Of a DNA stretch of 21,270 nt, positions 7,209 through 15,048 are shown piece after piece. The notes beneath the pieces were generated by a model that made no database searches, was not told where the DNA came from, and saw only the letters and a program-made list of their open reading frames with translations. Source of the DNA: Cloacibacillus sp. Lineage in GTDB: Bacteria > Synergistota > Synergistia > Synergistales > Synergistaceae. Numbering within the stretch: the stretch's first letter is position 1; each line of letters starts with the position of its first letter. A program made the translations under genes and the position numbers. The stretch spans positions 1 to 21,270 of the forward strand of contig NZ_JAJBUX010000086.1 of assembly GCF_020860125.1 (NCBI RefSeq), read 5' to 3'.

Positions 7209-9437
7209 TTATTCACCCCCGTTGTCTATCTTTTCGATCGCCTCGAAGATTTTTTCGCCGGTCATCGGGGCGCAGTGCGAGAATATCTGCGCGGCGTGGT
7301 CTATCGCGGCGACAAAGGCCGCCGCGCCCGCGTCGCAGGGAAGCTCGCCAAGCCCCTTCGCGCCGTAGCAGCCCGCGGGACAGGGATCCTCGAGCAGCGC
7401 CACCTTCCACTCCGGCGTATCGAGCGTCGTCGGCACCAGGTAGGCGTTCATATGCGCCGCCGTATAACGCCCCTTCGCGTCCGTCTTCAAATCTTCGATG
7501 TGCGCCCAGCCGAAGGCCTGGAGCACGCCCCCCGTCAGCTGGGCCTTCGCCTGCATCGGGTTTATCGCGCGCCCCACCTCCGCCGCGACCGCGGCGGAAA
7601 GCGGCGTCGCCTCGTAGGTGTCCATATCAAGCTCCACCTCGACGGCGTTCGCGATCCAGGCGTAGCCGTGATAGGCGTCGCCCGCGAACTTTTCCTCGTC
7701 CCAGCTCTGGCCGTCGGTGAAGATATTATAGCCGAGCGCCTCGGCGCGGCCCTCTTTTTCCAGATATCTCTCCGCGGCTTCGATCAGCGCCTTGCCGGAG
7801 AGCGGCGAACCGCCATTCCCGATCGCCTTTTTAAGGTTCTCACAGGCATCCTGCACCGCCTTGCCCGCGTACATCGTGGTGCGCGAGGCGACGGTCGGCC
7901 CGGTGTTGGGTGTATATTTCGTATCCGGCTCCACATACAGGACGTCTTCCAGCTCCACGCCGAGCGCCTCGGCGGCCACCATCGGCAGCACCGTCGACGC
8001 GCCCTGCCCCATCTCCGTGCTGCTCGTGTAGATGCGGAAGCGTTTGCCGTCAAAGGTCATCTTCGCAGTCGTCCCCATGTTCGCCTCGCCCGCGCCCGTG
8101 AAACCGCCTCCGTGCAGGGCGAGCGAGATGCCGATCCCCTTGCGGAAGTGCCCCTCGCGCTGCTGCGATAGTATCTCGCGCCGCCTCCGGTAGTCGGAGA
8201 GCTCCGCCGCCTTGAGCAGCACGCCGTCGGCGTTGTTGCCCTCCCGCAGCACCTGTCCGTAGGGAAACAGATCGCCGGTCTTTATCGTATTCAGCAGTCG
8301 TATGTCCAGCGGGTCCATCTCAAGCTGTTCGGCGGCGAGGTCCATAGTGCGCTCGATAGCGAATATCGCCTGCGGCGCGCCGAAGCCACGGAAGGCCCCG
8401 TTGGGCGGCGTGTTCGTCGCCCAGGCGCTGCTCCTTACGCGGACGTTAGGCACATAATAGCAGCCCGCCGCGTGCAGATGCGTGCGCTGGAGGACGACGC
8501 GCGTCAGCGTCGTATAGGCTCCCGCGTCAAGTTTTATCTCCGCGTCGAGCGCCGTTATCTTACCATCCTTCGTGAGCCCCATGCGGTAGCGGCTCTTTGA
8601 GGGATGGCGCTTCGGAGATACGAGCAGATCCTCCGAACGGTCGTAGACGATCTTCACCTTTTTGCCGGATTTCCAGGCCAGCAGCGCCGCGTAGACGCCG
8701 AGTATCGAGGGATAGTCCTCCTTGCCGCCAAAGGCTCCGCCGGTGGCGCTCTGGCGGACGGTGACCTTTTCATGAGGCAGTCCAAGCGCCGCCGCGACGG
8801 CGTTCACCACGTAGAAGGGACACTGCAGCGAACCGAGAAGCTCGATGCCGTCGCCGGCGCGCCAGGCCGCCATGCCCTGCGTCTCAAGGTACATCTGCTC
8901 CTGCAGCCCCGTCTCCCATTCTCCCTCCACCACCACGTCGGCCTCCGCGAAGCCCTTCCGCAGATCGCCGCGCTCGGTGTGATAATGGTCGATACAGTTA
9001 TCCTCGCCCCAGATCAGCTCTTTGCGGGCCGCGGACTCCTCTACCGTGAATATCGGCGGCAGCGGCTCTATCTCAACCACAATGGCGGCCATAGCCCGTT
9101 TAAGGCTCTCCGCATCGGGCGCGGCGACAAGAGCCACGGCCTGCGTCGCGTAGTTTACCGCGGGAGCGGCGAGAGCCGGATAGTCGCTGCGCACGATGGC
9201 GACATAGTTTTCTCCGGGGATATCCTCCGCCGTGACCAGTACAGCGCCCGTCTCCGCGAAGGCGGGAAGCGTTTCTATCTTCCGCACCACGCCGCGCGGC
9301 ACCTCTGAACGGACTACGCCGCCCAGCCAGCAGCCGGGAATCTCTATGTCCTCAAGAAACTTACCCTCTCCCGCGACTTTGACGGGACCGTCAAAGCGCG
9401 GCAGAGACTTTCCGATAATCCTGAACTCTTCGCTCAT
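7209..9437 (-). CDS. Xanthine dehydrogenase-family molybdenum-binding subunit
   Basis: The catalytic molybdopterin subunit, 742 residues, hydroxylating purines or a related N-heterocycle. It has the a/b hammerhead domain (about 15-125) and two molybdopterin-binding regions. Visible signatures are GGAFGGKE (233-240), GAFRGFG with R350 (equivalent to the substrate-binding arginine of xanthine dehydrogenase), EMGQG, and GAKGLGELP with E698 as the catalytic base. The frame opens at a TTG at 9452, but GGAGGGG lies just upstream of ATG 9437, so ATG 9437 is taken as the start. It is the first gene of a two-gene operon with the 2Fe-2S/FAD subunit and is divergent from ridA-ssnA. SsnA is a known neighbour of selenium-dependent molybdenum hydroxylases, so a labile-selenium cofactor is possible. 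No maturation gene (XdhC, YqeB/YqeC) lies in the window. Confidence 0.92.
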   Translation of the reverse strand: MSEEFRIIGKSLPRFDGPVKVAGEGKFLEDIEIPGCWLGGVVRSEVPRGVVRKIETLPAFAETGAVLVTAEDIPGENYVAIVRSDYPALAAPAVNYATQAVALVAAPDAESLKRAMAAIVVEIEPLPPIFTVEESAARKELIWGEDNCIDHYHTERGDLRKGFAEADVVVEGEWETGLQEQMYLETQGMAAWRAGDGIELLGSLQCPFYVVNAVAAALGLPHEKVTVRQSATGGAFGGKEDYPSILGVYAALLAWKSGKKVKIVYDRSEDLLVSPKRHPSKSRYRMGLTKDGKITALDAEIKLDAGAYTTLTRVVLQRTHLHAAGCYYVPNVRVRSSAWATNTPPNGAFRGFGAPQAIFAIERTMDLAAEQLEMDPLDIRLLNTIKTGDLFPYGQVLREGNNADGVLLKAAELSDYRRRREILSQQREGHFRKGIGISLALHGGGFTGAGEANMGTTAKMTFDGKRFRIYTSSTEMGQGASTVLPMVAAEALGVELEDVLYVEPDTKYTPNTGPTVASRTTMYAGKAVQDACENLKKAIGNGGSPLSGKALIEAAERYLEKEGRAEALGYNIFTDGQSWDEEKFAGDAYHGYAWIANAVEVELDMDTYEATPLSAAVAAEVGRAINPMQAKAQLTGGVLQAFGWAHIEDLKTDAKGRYTAAHMNAYLVPTTLDTPEWKVALLEDPCPAGCYGAKGLGELPCDAGAAAFVAAIDHAAQIFSHCAPMTGEKIFEAIEKIDNGGE

Positions 9438-9466
9438 AGGCGCCCCTCCCAACTGGATTTCTCCCC

Positions 9467-9512
9467 GTTAATATTACTCTCTTGAATGTTAATATTATAA
9501 CTCTCTTGGAAT
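9467..9512. repeat. Imperfect tandem direct repeat over the hydroxylase promoter
   Basis: Two head-to-tail copies of GTTAATATTA..CTCTCTTG.AAT occupy 9467-9487 (21 nt) and 9488-9512 (25 nt). The second copy has TA plus A inserted before CTCTCTTG and one extra G. Read on the minus strand, the longer copy contains the -10 TATAAT. The shorter copy falls around the expected transcription start. It may be a duplicated operator or a duplicated core promoter. Confidence 0.6.
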
Positions 9513-9521
9513 AATTGCAAA
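9494..9521 (-). promoter_or_regulatory. Candidate promoter of the hydroxylase operon
   Basis: On the minus strand TTTGCA (9521-9516) is followed by a 16-nt spacer and a perfect TATAAT (9499-9494). The start would fall near 9487, giving a leader of about 50 nt before the ATG. The -35 overlaps an AATTGC word that recurs in the same divergent region. Confidence 0.5.
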
Positions 9522-9581
9522 CAGGTATTGTGCTCGATTACATATCCCTTTAGCGGAGATTATCATATAATAACGGCAGAT

Positions 9582-9609
9582 AAATTGCGAATAATCAAAG
9601 GTGCAATTT
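9582..9609. promoter_or_regulatory. Dyad AAATTGC-N14-GCAATTT, candidate operator
   Basis: Perfect 7-bp inverted arms at 9582-9588 and 9603-9609 have centres 21 bp apart, about two helical turns. If TAGAAT at 9624-9629 is the ridA -10, the right arm covers the -35 position, as expected for a repressor site. The half-site AATTGC also occurs at 9513-9518, over the -35 of the divergent hydroxylase promoter. The binding protein is unknown. Confidence 0.35.
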
Positions 9610-9690
9610 TTCAGGAAATGATGTAGAATACAGTTACGTAATTAAAAAATTTTTTAGATAATCAAACAAAATTGAAGGGAGAAAAATACA

Positions 9691-10074
9691 ATGTCAAAAG
9701 AAATCGTAAGCACCCCCAACGCACCGGCAGCGATCGGTCCCTATTCTCAGGCGGTAAAGGCCGGCGGATTCCTCTATCTGTCAGGACAGATTCCCCTCGA
9801 TCCTAAGACGATGGCGGTCGTTCCCGGATGCGTCGCCTGCCAGGCGGAACAGGCGCTCAAGAATATGAGCGCGGTACTCGAGAGCCAGGGGCTGACGACC
9901 GACGACGTCGTCAAGACGACCGTCTTCATCAAAGACATGAACGACTTCGCGAAGGTCAATGAAGTTTACGCGAAGTATTTCGCGAAGGATGCCCCCGCGC
10001 GTTCATGCGTCGAGGTGGCCCGCCTTCCGAAAGACGTGCTCGTTGAGGTTGAGGCCGTAGCTCTTTGTAAGTAA
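9691..10074 (+). CDS. ridA: RidA-family enamine/imine deaminase
   Basis: A 127-residue RidA (YjgF/YER057c/UK114) protein. The trimeric cytosolic family hydrolyses reactive 2-aminoacrylate-type enamines to ketoacids and ammonia. Family words are IGPYSQAV, LYLSGQIP and PARSCVEVARLP. The catalytic arginine is R104 (E. coli R105) and the conserved acidic residue is E119. Full length. GAAGGGAG precedes the ATG at a usual distance. Unusual is a CVAC motif at residues 47-50, where relatives usually have no cysteine pair. Enamine quenching fits a genome with a serine dehydratase next door, since that reaction releases 2-aminoacrylate. Position beside ssnA also suggests a role in the heterocycle pathway. 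Confidence 0.93.
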   Translation: MSKEIVSTPNAPAAIGPYSQAVKAGGFLYLSGQIPLDPKTMAVVPGCVACQAEQALKNMSAVLESQGLTTDDVVKTTVFIKDMNDFAKVNEVYAKYFAKDAPARSCVEVARLPKDVLVEVEAVALCK

Positions 10075-10076
10075 AA

Positions 10077-10188
10077 GCGGAATATATGCCGCATGGGCGC
10101 ATGGCAGCCAATCCCCGCCGCACTCCGGTGCGCTTTCGGTTGGCCGCCATGCGTCCGTTTAGCCTGCGGCGCATATATTTCCGCGCTT
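10077..10188. repeat. Long imperfect hairpin between ridA and ssnA
   Basis: The region folds on itself over about 110 nt. GCGGAATATATGCCGCA at the left pairs imperfectly with TGCGGCGCATATATTTCCGC at the right. CGCATGGC (10098-10105) pairs with GCCATGCG (10146-10153), and GCCAA (10107-10111) with TTGGC (10140-10144). CGCAC (10119-10123) and GTGCG (10128-10132) close a TCCG tetraloop. There is no downstream T-run, so it may be a REP-like element, an RNA-stability hairpin or a partial attenuator rather than a simple terminator. Confidence 0.6.
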
Positions 10189-10261
10189 CAGGCATAACAT
10201 AAATTTCAGAAACAAAAAGTGATTCAAAACCTAAAAATATATCATTGAGGAGGATACTGAA

Positions 10262-11590
10262 ATGCTACTTATCGGCAACGGACCTCTGATAACACGCGAC
10301 CCAGACAATCCCTTTATACCGGACGGATGTGCCGCGATCAGCGGAACCTCGATAAATTCAGTCGGTACCACGCTGGATATGCGCGCTAAATATCCGACGG
10401 CAAAGTTTATTGACGCCAAGGGCGGCCTCATTATGCCCGGATTTATCAACAGCCATATGCACTTTTACAGCACCTTCTCCCGCGGAATGAACGTCCCCGG
10501 CGAACCGGCGCAGGACTTCTCCGGCGTGCTGGAAAAGCTCTGGTGGCGGCTCGACAAGGCGCTTACGCTGCGCGACTGTTATTACAGCGCCCTCACGGCG
10601 CTCGTTGAGGCGATAAAGTGCGGCTGCACCACCATCATCGACCACCACGCGAGCCCGCACGCGGTGAGCGGCAGCCTATGCGAGGTGGCAAGGGCGGCGC
10701 GCGAGGCCGGCATCCGCACCTCCACCTGTTACGAAGTCTCCGACCGCGACGGTCAGAAGATCGCCTACGAGGGGATTAAGGAGAACATCGCCTTTATGGA
10801 CTGGGCCGAGCGCGAGAACGACCCGATGATCTCCGGCAAGTTCGGCCTGCACGCCTCCTTTACCCTGAGCGACTGCACCCTTGAGAAGTGCCGCGAGGCG
10901 ATGGAGGGCCGCGAAAACGGCTGGCATGTACATGTGGCGGAGGGGCCATCCGACGAGGAGGCCTGCGAGCGCGAGCACGGAAAGCGTATCGTGCGGCGCT
11001 TCCACGACTTCGGCATCACCGGCAAAAACTCTATCTTCGTCCACTGCATCCATATAGACGGCGCGGAGCGCACGCTGCTTAAGGAGACGGGAACCGCTGT
11101 CGTGCACAACCCCGAATCGAATATGGGCAACGCCGTCGGCGCGGCCTCCGTTCCGCGGCTGGCGGCGGAGGGCGTCACCCTCGGCTTAGGAACCGACGGC
11201 TATGTCAGCGACATGCTGCAGTCCTACAAGATGGGAAACGCCCTCTGCAAACACGCGGCGAAACATCCCAACGCGGGCTGGGGTGAGCTTCCGGCGATGC
11301 TCTTTGAGAATAACGCCTTAATCGCGGAGCGCGCCTTCCCCGTAAAGCTCGGCATGTTAAAGGACGGCTGCGCCGCCGACGTTATCGTGCTCGACTACAA
11401 CGCGCCGACCGCGCTCTCCGATAAAAATATCAACGGGCATCTGCTCTTTGGCGCCTCGGCGCGCAGCGTCGTCACAACGGTCGCCAACGGCAAAATACTT
11501 ATGAAGGACCGAAAGCTCACCGAGCTCGACGCGGAGGAGATCTTCGCCAAGGCGCGCGAGCACGCGGCCGAGGTCTGGAAAAAAATCTAA
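10262..11590 (+). CDS. ssnA: SsnA-type metal-dependent amidohydrolase/deaminase
   Basis: A 442-residue cytosolic amidohydrolase, the same length as E. coli SsnA as I recall it and with its wording, for example LWWRLDKAL, CGCTTIIDHHASP and GTDGYVSDM. Metal ligands of the TIM-barrel deaminase fold are visible: H65 and H67 (SHMH), H222/H224 (WHVHVAE), H261 (FVHCIH) and D312 (GTDG). SsnA is associated with selenium-dependent molybdenum hydroxylase and purine-degradation clusters. Its exact reaction is not established; deamination or ring opening of a hydroxylated purine is the likely class. AGGAGG precedes the ATG. It follows ridA on the same strand, separated by the hairpin at 10077-10188, and faces hydA across a terminator. 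Confidence 0.88.
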   Translation: MLLIGNGPLITRDPDNPFIPDGCAAISGTSINSVGTTLDMRAKYPTAKFIDAKGGLIMPGFINSHMHFYSTFSRGMNVPGEPAQDFSGVLEKLWWRLDKALTLRDCYYSALTALVEAIKCGCTTIIDHHASPHAVSGSLCEVARAAREAGIRTSTCYEVSDRDGQKIAYEGIKENIAFMDWAERENDPMISGKFGLHASFTLSDCTLEKCREAMEGRENGWHVHVAEGPSDEEACEREHGKRIVRRFHDFGITGKNSIFVHCIHIDGAERTLLKETGTAVVHNPESNMGNAVGAASVPRLAAEGVTLGLGTDGYVSDMLQSYKMGNALCKHAAKHPNAGWGELPAMLFENNALIAERAFPVKLGMLKDGCAADVIVLDYNAPTALSDKNINGHLLFGASARSVVTTVANGKILMKDRKLTELDAEEIFAKAREHAAEVWKKI

Positions 11591-11603
11591 GCGCATAAAG
11601 ACT

Positions 11604-11637
11604 GTAAAAGGGACGACCGCTTGGCCGTCCCTTTTAC
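11604..11637. terminator. Bidirectional terminator between ssnA and hydA
   Basis: GTAAAAGGGACG (11604-11615) and CGTCCCTTTTAC (11626-11637) form a perfect 12-bp stem around a 10-nt loop. The A/T tracts suit both directions between two converging genes. Confidence 0.85.
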
Positions 11638-11664
11638 CTTTCCTCTATTTCGTCCGGCATACGG

Positions 11665-13032
11665 CTATTCGCTGGATAACTCTCTCCTGACCAGCCTGCC
11701 GCAAGGTTCGTCGGATGTCAGCTCCCCCTCTTTGAGCAGACGCCGGCCGCGCAGCCAGAGGTCGGTCACACAGCCGTTGACGGTCATACCTTCGTAGGGG
11801 GTATAGTCTACTCTCTGATGCAGCGATTCGACAGAGATTTTTTTGCTCTTCGCGGGATCGATAAGTATCAGATCCGCGTCGGCGCCCTCCGCTATCCGTC
11901 CCTTGTCCCGCAGTCCGAGGATGCCGGCGGGATTTGTCGCGGTCACGGCGACGAAGCGCTCCAGCGAAAGGCGGTTCTTCATAACGCCCTCGGAGAAGAG
12001 CAGCTCCATGCGCGTCTCTATTCCCGGGATGCCGCCGGGGCTCTTAAAGACATTTTCCGCGCCCAGCCGCACCTTGTCGGCGCGGCTGAACGAGCAGTGG
12101 TCGGTGCCGACCGTATCGATATCGCCCTGCGCGAGAGCACGCCAGAGACGGTTGCAGTCACCCTGCTTCCGCAGCGGCGGCGCCATCACGTAGTCGAGGC
12201 CGTTCTCCCTCTTATAGCGTTCTTCCGTAAGCGTAAGATACTGCGGGCAGGTCTCCGCATAGACCCGCTGTCCCGCGCGGCGGGCCAGGATAACCTCCTC
12301 AAGCGCCTCCTTCGTCGACAGGTGGACGATATAGGCCGCCACGCCAGCGGCCCGCGAGAGGGCGAGGATGCGCTTCACCGCCTCCGCCTCGCAATAGCCG
12401 GGGCGGCTCTTGGGCCAAAGGCCAGCCATCGCCGGCAGTTCCCTCTGGTATTCGGCCGCAAGGCCGTTCGTGACCGCGTCGTTCTCACAGTGGTAAAAGA
12501 GAAGTCCTCCGGCCTCTTTCATTCCGAGCATCAGCGGAAAGATCTCTTCGTCCGTGAGACGTCCGGCGTAGGTGGTATAGACCTTGCCGGTCGGGAAACC
12601 GCGCGATACGATCTCCGGCAGCTCCCGCGCGATATCACCGTCATAACGCTGGAAGACAAGGTGGACGCCGAAATCCGTATAGGAGCGCCCCCCGCCCTCG
12701 GCGACAGTCAGCTCAACGGCCTTTGCGAGCGGCTCGCCGTCGTCGGTAAAACCGGGATGTTCTACGATGGAGGTCGTGCCTCCAAAGACAGCCGCGCGCG
12801 TCGCCGCCACGAAGCCGTCTGATACCTTGCTGCCGCCAACCTGCAGGATCACATGCGTATGCGGGTCGACGCCGCCGGGAAGCAGGTAACAGCCCGAGGC
12901 GTCCACCACTTCGGCGCCGCCGCAGTAGAGCGAGCCGCCCACCGCGGCGATCTTTTCGCCCTCGATGAGCAGGTCGCCGCGGAAAGAGCGCTCCGCCGTC
13001 CCGATTATTCCGTTCTTTATCAATATAGCCAT
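11665..13032 (-). CDS. hydA: Dihydropyrimidinase/hydantoinase-family cyclic amidohydrolase
   Basis: A 455-residue cyclic-imide hydrolase that opens hydantoin- or dihydropyrimidine-type rings. All binuclear metal ligands are present at family positions: H58 and H60 (DPHTH), K150 (the carboxylated lysine, in TGKVYTTYAG), H181 (FYHCEND), H237 (VHLSTKEA) and D311 (GTDH). Length and motifs match D-hydantoinase and E. coli HyuA. It is the last gene of the operon after sdaAB and sdaAA, with its ATG 4 nt beyond the sdaAA stop. Its GGAGG lies inside the sdaAA end, so translation is probably coupled. Allantoinase and dihydroorotase are less likely given the motif context. The substrate is unknown; a purine-derived ring fits the neighbourhood. 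Confidence 0.88.
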   Translation of the reverse strand: MAILIKNGIIGTAERSFRGDLLIEGEKIAAVGGSLYCGGAEVVDASGCYLLPGGVDPHTHVILQVGGSKVSDGFVAATRAAVFGGTTSIVEHPGFTDDGEPLAKAVELTVAEGGGRSYTDFGVHLVFQRYDGDIARELPEIVSRGFPTGKVYTTYAGRLTDEEIFPLMLGMKEAGGLLFYHCENDAVTNGLAAEYQRELPAMAGLWPKSRPGYCEAEAVKRILALSRAAGVAAYIVHLSTKEALEEVILARRAGQRVYAETCPQYLTLTEERYKRENGLDYVMAPPLRKQGDCNRLWRALAQGDIDTVGTDHCSFSRADKVRLGAENVFKSPGGIPGIETRMELLFSEGVMKNRLSLERFVAVTATNPAGILGLRDKGRIAEGADADLILIDPAKSKKISVESLHQRVDYTPYEGMTVNGCVTDLWLRGRRLLKEGELTSDEPCGRLVRRELSSE

Positions 13033-13036
13033 AATA

Positions 13037-13912
13037 TCAGCCTCCGATCCTCTCCTGTCCGGCCTTCATGAGCTCCACGGCCGTGGGGGTCACAGCGAGC
13101 CCTCCCTGCGAAGTTTCGCAAAGCGCCGGCGCCATCATCCGCCCTATCTGCCCCATCGAATCGATCACCTCGTCAAGCGGTATCACCGACTCTATCCCCG
13201 CGAGCGCCATATCGGCGCAGAGCGTGCCGTTGGCCACAAGGATGCCGTTGCGTTTTATGCAGGGGCATTCCACCAGGCCGCCTACGGGGTCGCAGGCCAG
13301 GCCGAGCACAGATTTGAAGGTCATCGCCGCGGCGTGGGCGCTCATCGCCGGCGTTCCGCCCTGTAAAAACGCGAGCGCCGCTGAACCCATCGCGGCGGCC
13401 GCGCCGCACTCCGCCTGGCAGCCGCCGTCGGCTCCCGCAAGAGTAGCGCGGAAGGCCGTCACCTCACCCACCGCTCCCGCGGTTATCAGAGCGTCGACAA
13501 GCAGCGCCTCGGTATCCCTGCCCTCGCCGCAGAAAAATTCCCAGGCAAAGAGCATGTCGGGAATTATCCCGCAGCTGCCGGCGGTCGGCGCCGCGACGAT
13601 GCGGCCCATCGTCGCGTTATACGAGGCCACCTCCATCGCGGTCGCGGAGGCGGCGAGGATAAAATCGCCGGACATCGTGCCTTGGTAGGAACGCAGCTTA
13701 GGCCCCATTGGGGGCTCGATACGGCATGGCACAGTATTCGCGCAGGCCTCGCGGACGCTGCGGCGCATATCGGCAAGGCGCTCCGCCATTCTGGCCCTTA
13801 TCTCCTCCGCGGGGACACCGGTCTCCGCCGCGTCAAGGATAAGGACCGCCTCCGGAAAGGCGATCTTTTTATCTTCGGCAAGCCTGACTATCTTTTCAAC
13901 GGCCTTGAGCAT
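13037..13912 (-). CDS. sdaAA: L-serine dehydratase, iron-sulfur-dependent, alpha subunit
   Basis: A 291-residue catalytic subunit of the oxygen-sensitive [4Fe-4S] L-serine ammonia-lyase, which turns serine into pyruvate and ammonia through 2-aminoacrylate. Recognisable stretches are GTMSGDFILAASATAMEVAS, APTAGSCGIIPDML and DGGCQAECGAAAAMGSA. Candidate cluster cysteines are C165, C207 and C216 (spacing C-x41-C-x8-C), with C169 and C218 nearby. Full length for the separate alpha subunit of the two-subunit enzyme. Its ATG directly abuts the stop of the beta-subunit gene, with GAGGGGG upstream. The tight link to a cyclic amidohydrolase raises the possibility of a different substrate, such as a serine derivative or another beta-hydroxy or beta-amino acid. 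Confidence 0.92.
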   Translation of the reverse strand: MLKAVEKIVRLAEDKKIAFPEAVLILDAAETGVPAEEIRARMAERLADMRRSVREACANTVPCRIEPPMGPKLRSYQGTMSGDFILAASATAMEVASYNATMGRIVAAPTAGSCGIIPDMLFAWEFFCGEGRDTEALLVDALITAGAVGEVTAFRATLAGADGGCQAECGAAAAMGSAALAFLQGGTPAMSAHAAAMTFKSVLGLACDPVGGLVECPCIKRNGILVANGTLCADMALAGIESVIPLDEVIDSMGQIGRMMAPALCETSQGGLAVTPTAVELMKAGQERIGG

Positions 13913-14578
13913 TTAGTCTTCCCCCTCTATTCCGATCACGCGGACTATCCCGGGATGGAGATTTTTTATCACTTCAGTATCCGCGTGCTCTTCAGCGGAA
14001 TCAAGCTCGATGACCATCGTCGCGAGGCCGCCGCGCGTATCGCGGTGGAGCTTCATCGTCGCGATATTGACGTTATGGGCCGAGAGGTACGAGGTCACCG
14101 CGCTGACGACGCCCTGCACGTCGCGGTTCATTATGATGACCGCCGGCAGAGTGCAGGAGATGTCCACCTGAAAGCCGTCAAGCTTGTGGAGGATGACCGC
14201 GCCGCCGCCGATGGAATAGCCGACAGCCTCCATCGTTCGCCCGTCATCGCCGCTGACGACGACGCGCACGGAATTGGGATGCGCCCCCGCCACCTCCTCC
14301 GTATAGAAATGGAACTCCATCCCCGCGGCGCGCGCCAGTTCAAGCGCGTCCCTGATGGAGGGATCGTCCTGCGACATCCCCATAAGACCCGCGATCAGCG
14401 CCTTATCCGTCCCGTGTCCCGCGCCGGTACTCGCGAAGCTGCCGCGCATATATAGATCCGCCCTCTTCACTTCGCCGCCCCAGCACATGCGGACGATACG
14501 GCCTATGTGCGCCGCGCCTGCTGTATGGCTCGAAGAGGGGCCGGTCATCACCGGGCCGATTATCTCCCAAACGGGCAT
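13913..14578 (-). CDS. sdaAB: L-serine dehydratase, iron-sulfur-dependent, beta subunit
   Basis: A 221-residue beta subunit. The N-terminal serine-dehydratase beta domain shows GPVMTGPSSSHTAGA and GSFASTGAGHGTDKA. The C-terminal part (about 143-215) is an ACT domain with MNRDVQGVVSAVTSYLSAHN and IATMKLHR, a likely serine-binding regulatory module. It is the first gene of the operon sdaAB-sdaAA-hydA. GAGGTGAT lies before the ATG, and a candidate promoter lies about 40-65 nt upstream. Confidence 0.92.
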   Translation of the reverse strand: MPVWEIIGPVMTGPSSSHTAGAAHIGRIVRMCWGGEVKRADLYMRGSFASTGAGHGTDKALIAGLMGMSQDDPSIRDALELARAAGMEFHFYTEEVAGAHPNSVRVVVSGDDGRTMEAVGYSIGGGAVILHKLDGFQVDISCTLPAVIIMNRDVQGVVSAVTSYLSAHNVNIATMKLHRDTRGGLATMVIELDSAEEHADTEVIKNLHPGIVRVIGIEGED

Positions 14579-14615
14579 ATCATCACCTCAGTTTTTTTAT
14601 CTTGCTGCCTCGATT

Positions 14616-14644
14616 ATCTTATATTATGGAGCCCTAATTGACAA
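14616..14644 (-). promoter_or_regulatory. Candidate promoter of the sdaAB-sdaAA-hydA operon
   Basis: On the minus strand TTGTCA (14644-14639, 5 of 6 consensus), a 17-nt spacer and TAAGAT (14621-14616, 4 of 6). The predicted start is near 14609, about 30 nt before the ATG. Confidence 0.45.
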
Positions 14645-14989
14645 ACGAAATACCAGCCCGCACCGGGCAAACGCATGAAAAAGTCAGACTCCGCAGCCAG
14701 TGCCGCCGGGCAACATTATTTTTAGCGCTTTCACAACGTTCGCCGTAAATTACCTTAGGAATATTAAGAAAAGTGACGCGGTTTTCCTTCTGTAAATGTT
14801 CACTGCGGCCTATCACTGCCATGTGAAAGCGAAAAATGACGTCGCCCGGCGGCACTGGCTGCTAGATATCTGTCAAAAAATTTGACGCGTTTGTCCTCTC
14901 TGCCGACGGATTTTGATTATACTTTTGTTCACAAACTGATAATTCTCTAAATTTTCGCTGTTTTGTATCTTCTGAAAAAATTTACATAC
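14645..14989. other. Gene-free part of the sdaAB/hydrogenase divergent region
   Basis: About 345 nt between two predicted promoters with no supported gene; the longest open frame here (73 codons, minus) has no family resemblance. The one clear structure is the dyad GTCAAA-AAA-TTTGAC at 14872-14886, which may be an operator. The right end is AT-rich, as expected next to a promoter. Confidence 0.4.
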
Positions 14990-15018
14990 TGTCATAGCGG
15001 CGCAAATTAGTGTATAGT
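14990..15018 (+). promoter_or_regulatory. Candidate promoter of the [FeFe] hydrogenase gene
   Basis: TGTCAT (14990-14995), a 17-nt spacer and TATAGT (15013-15018), with the start expected near 15025 and the ATG at 15049. The -35 is weak, which would suit an activator-dependent promoter. Confidence 0.4.
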
Positions 15019-15048
15019 CTTTCGCATAATCGTTAGGGAGATGGAGAG

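Noticed and set aside
7167..8171. 334-codon plus-strand open frame
   Set aside because: Antisense to the molybdenum subunit, which has intact catalytic motifs; the Arg-rich translation is typical of the complement of GC-rich coding DNA.
11818..12822. 334-codon plus-strand open frame
   Set aside because: Antisense to the hydantoinase-family gene, whose metal ligands are all present; no recognisable domain in the plus frame.
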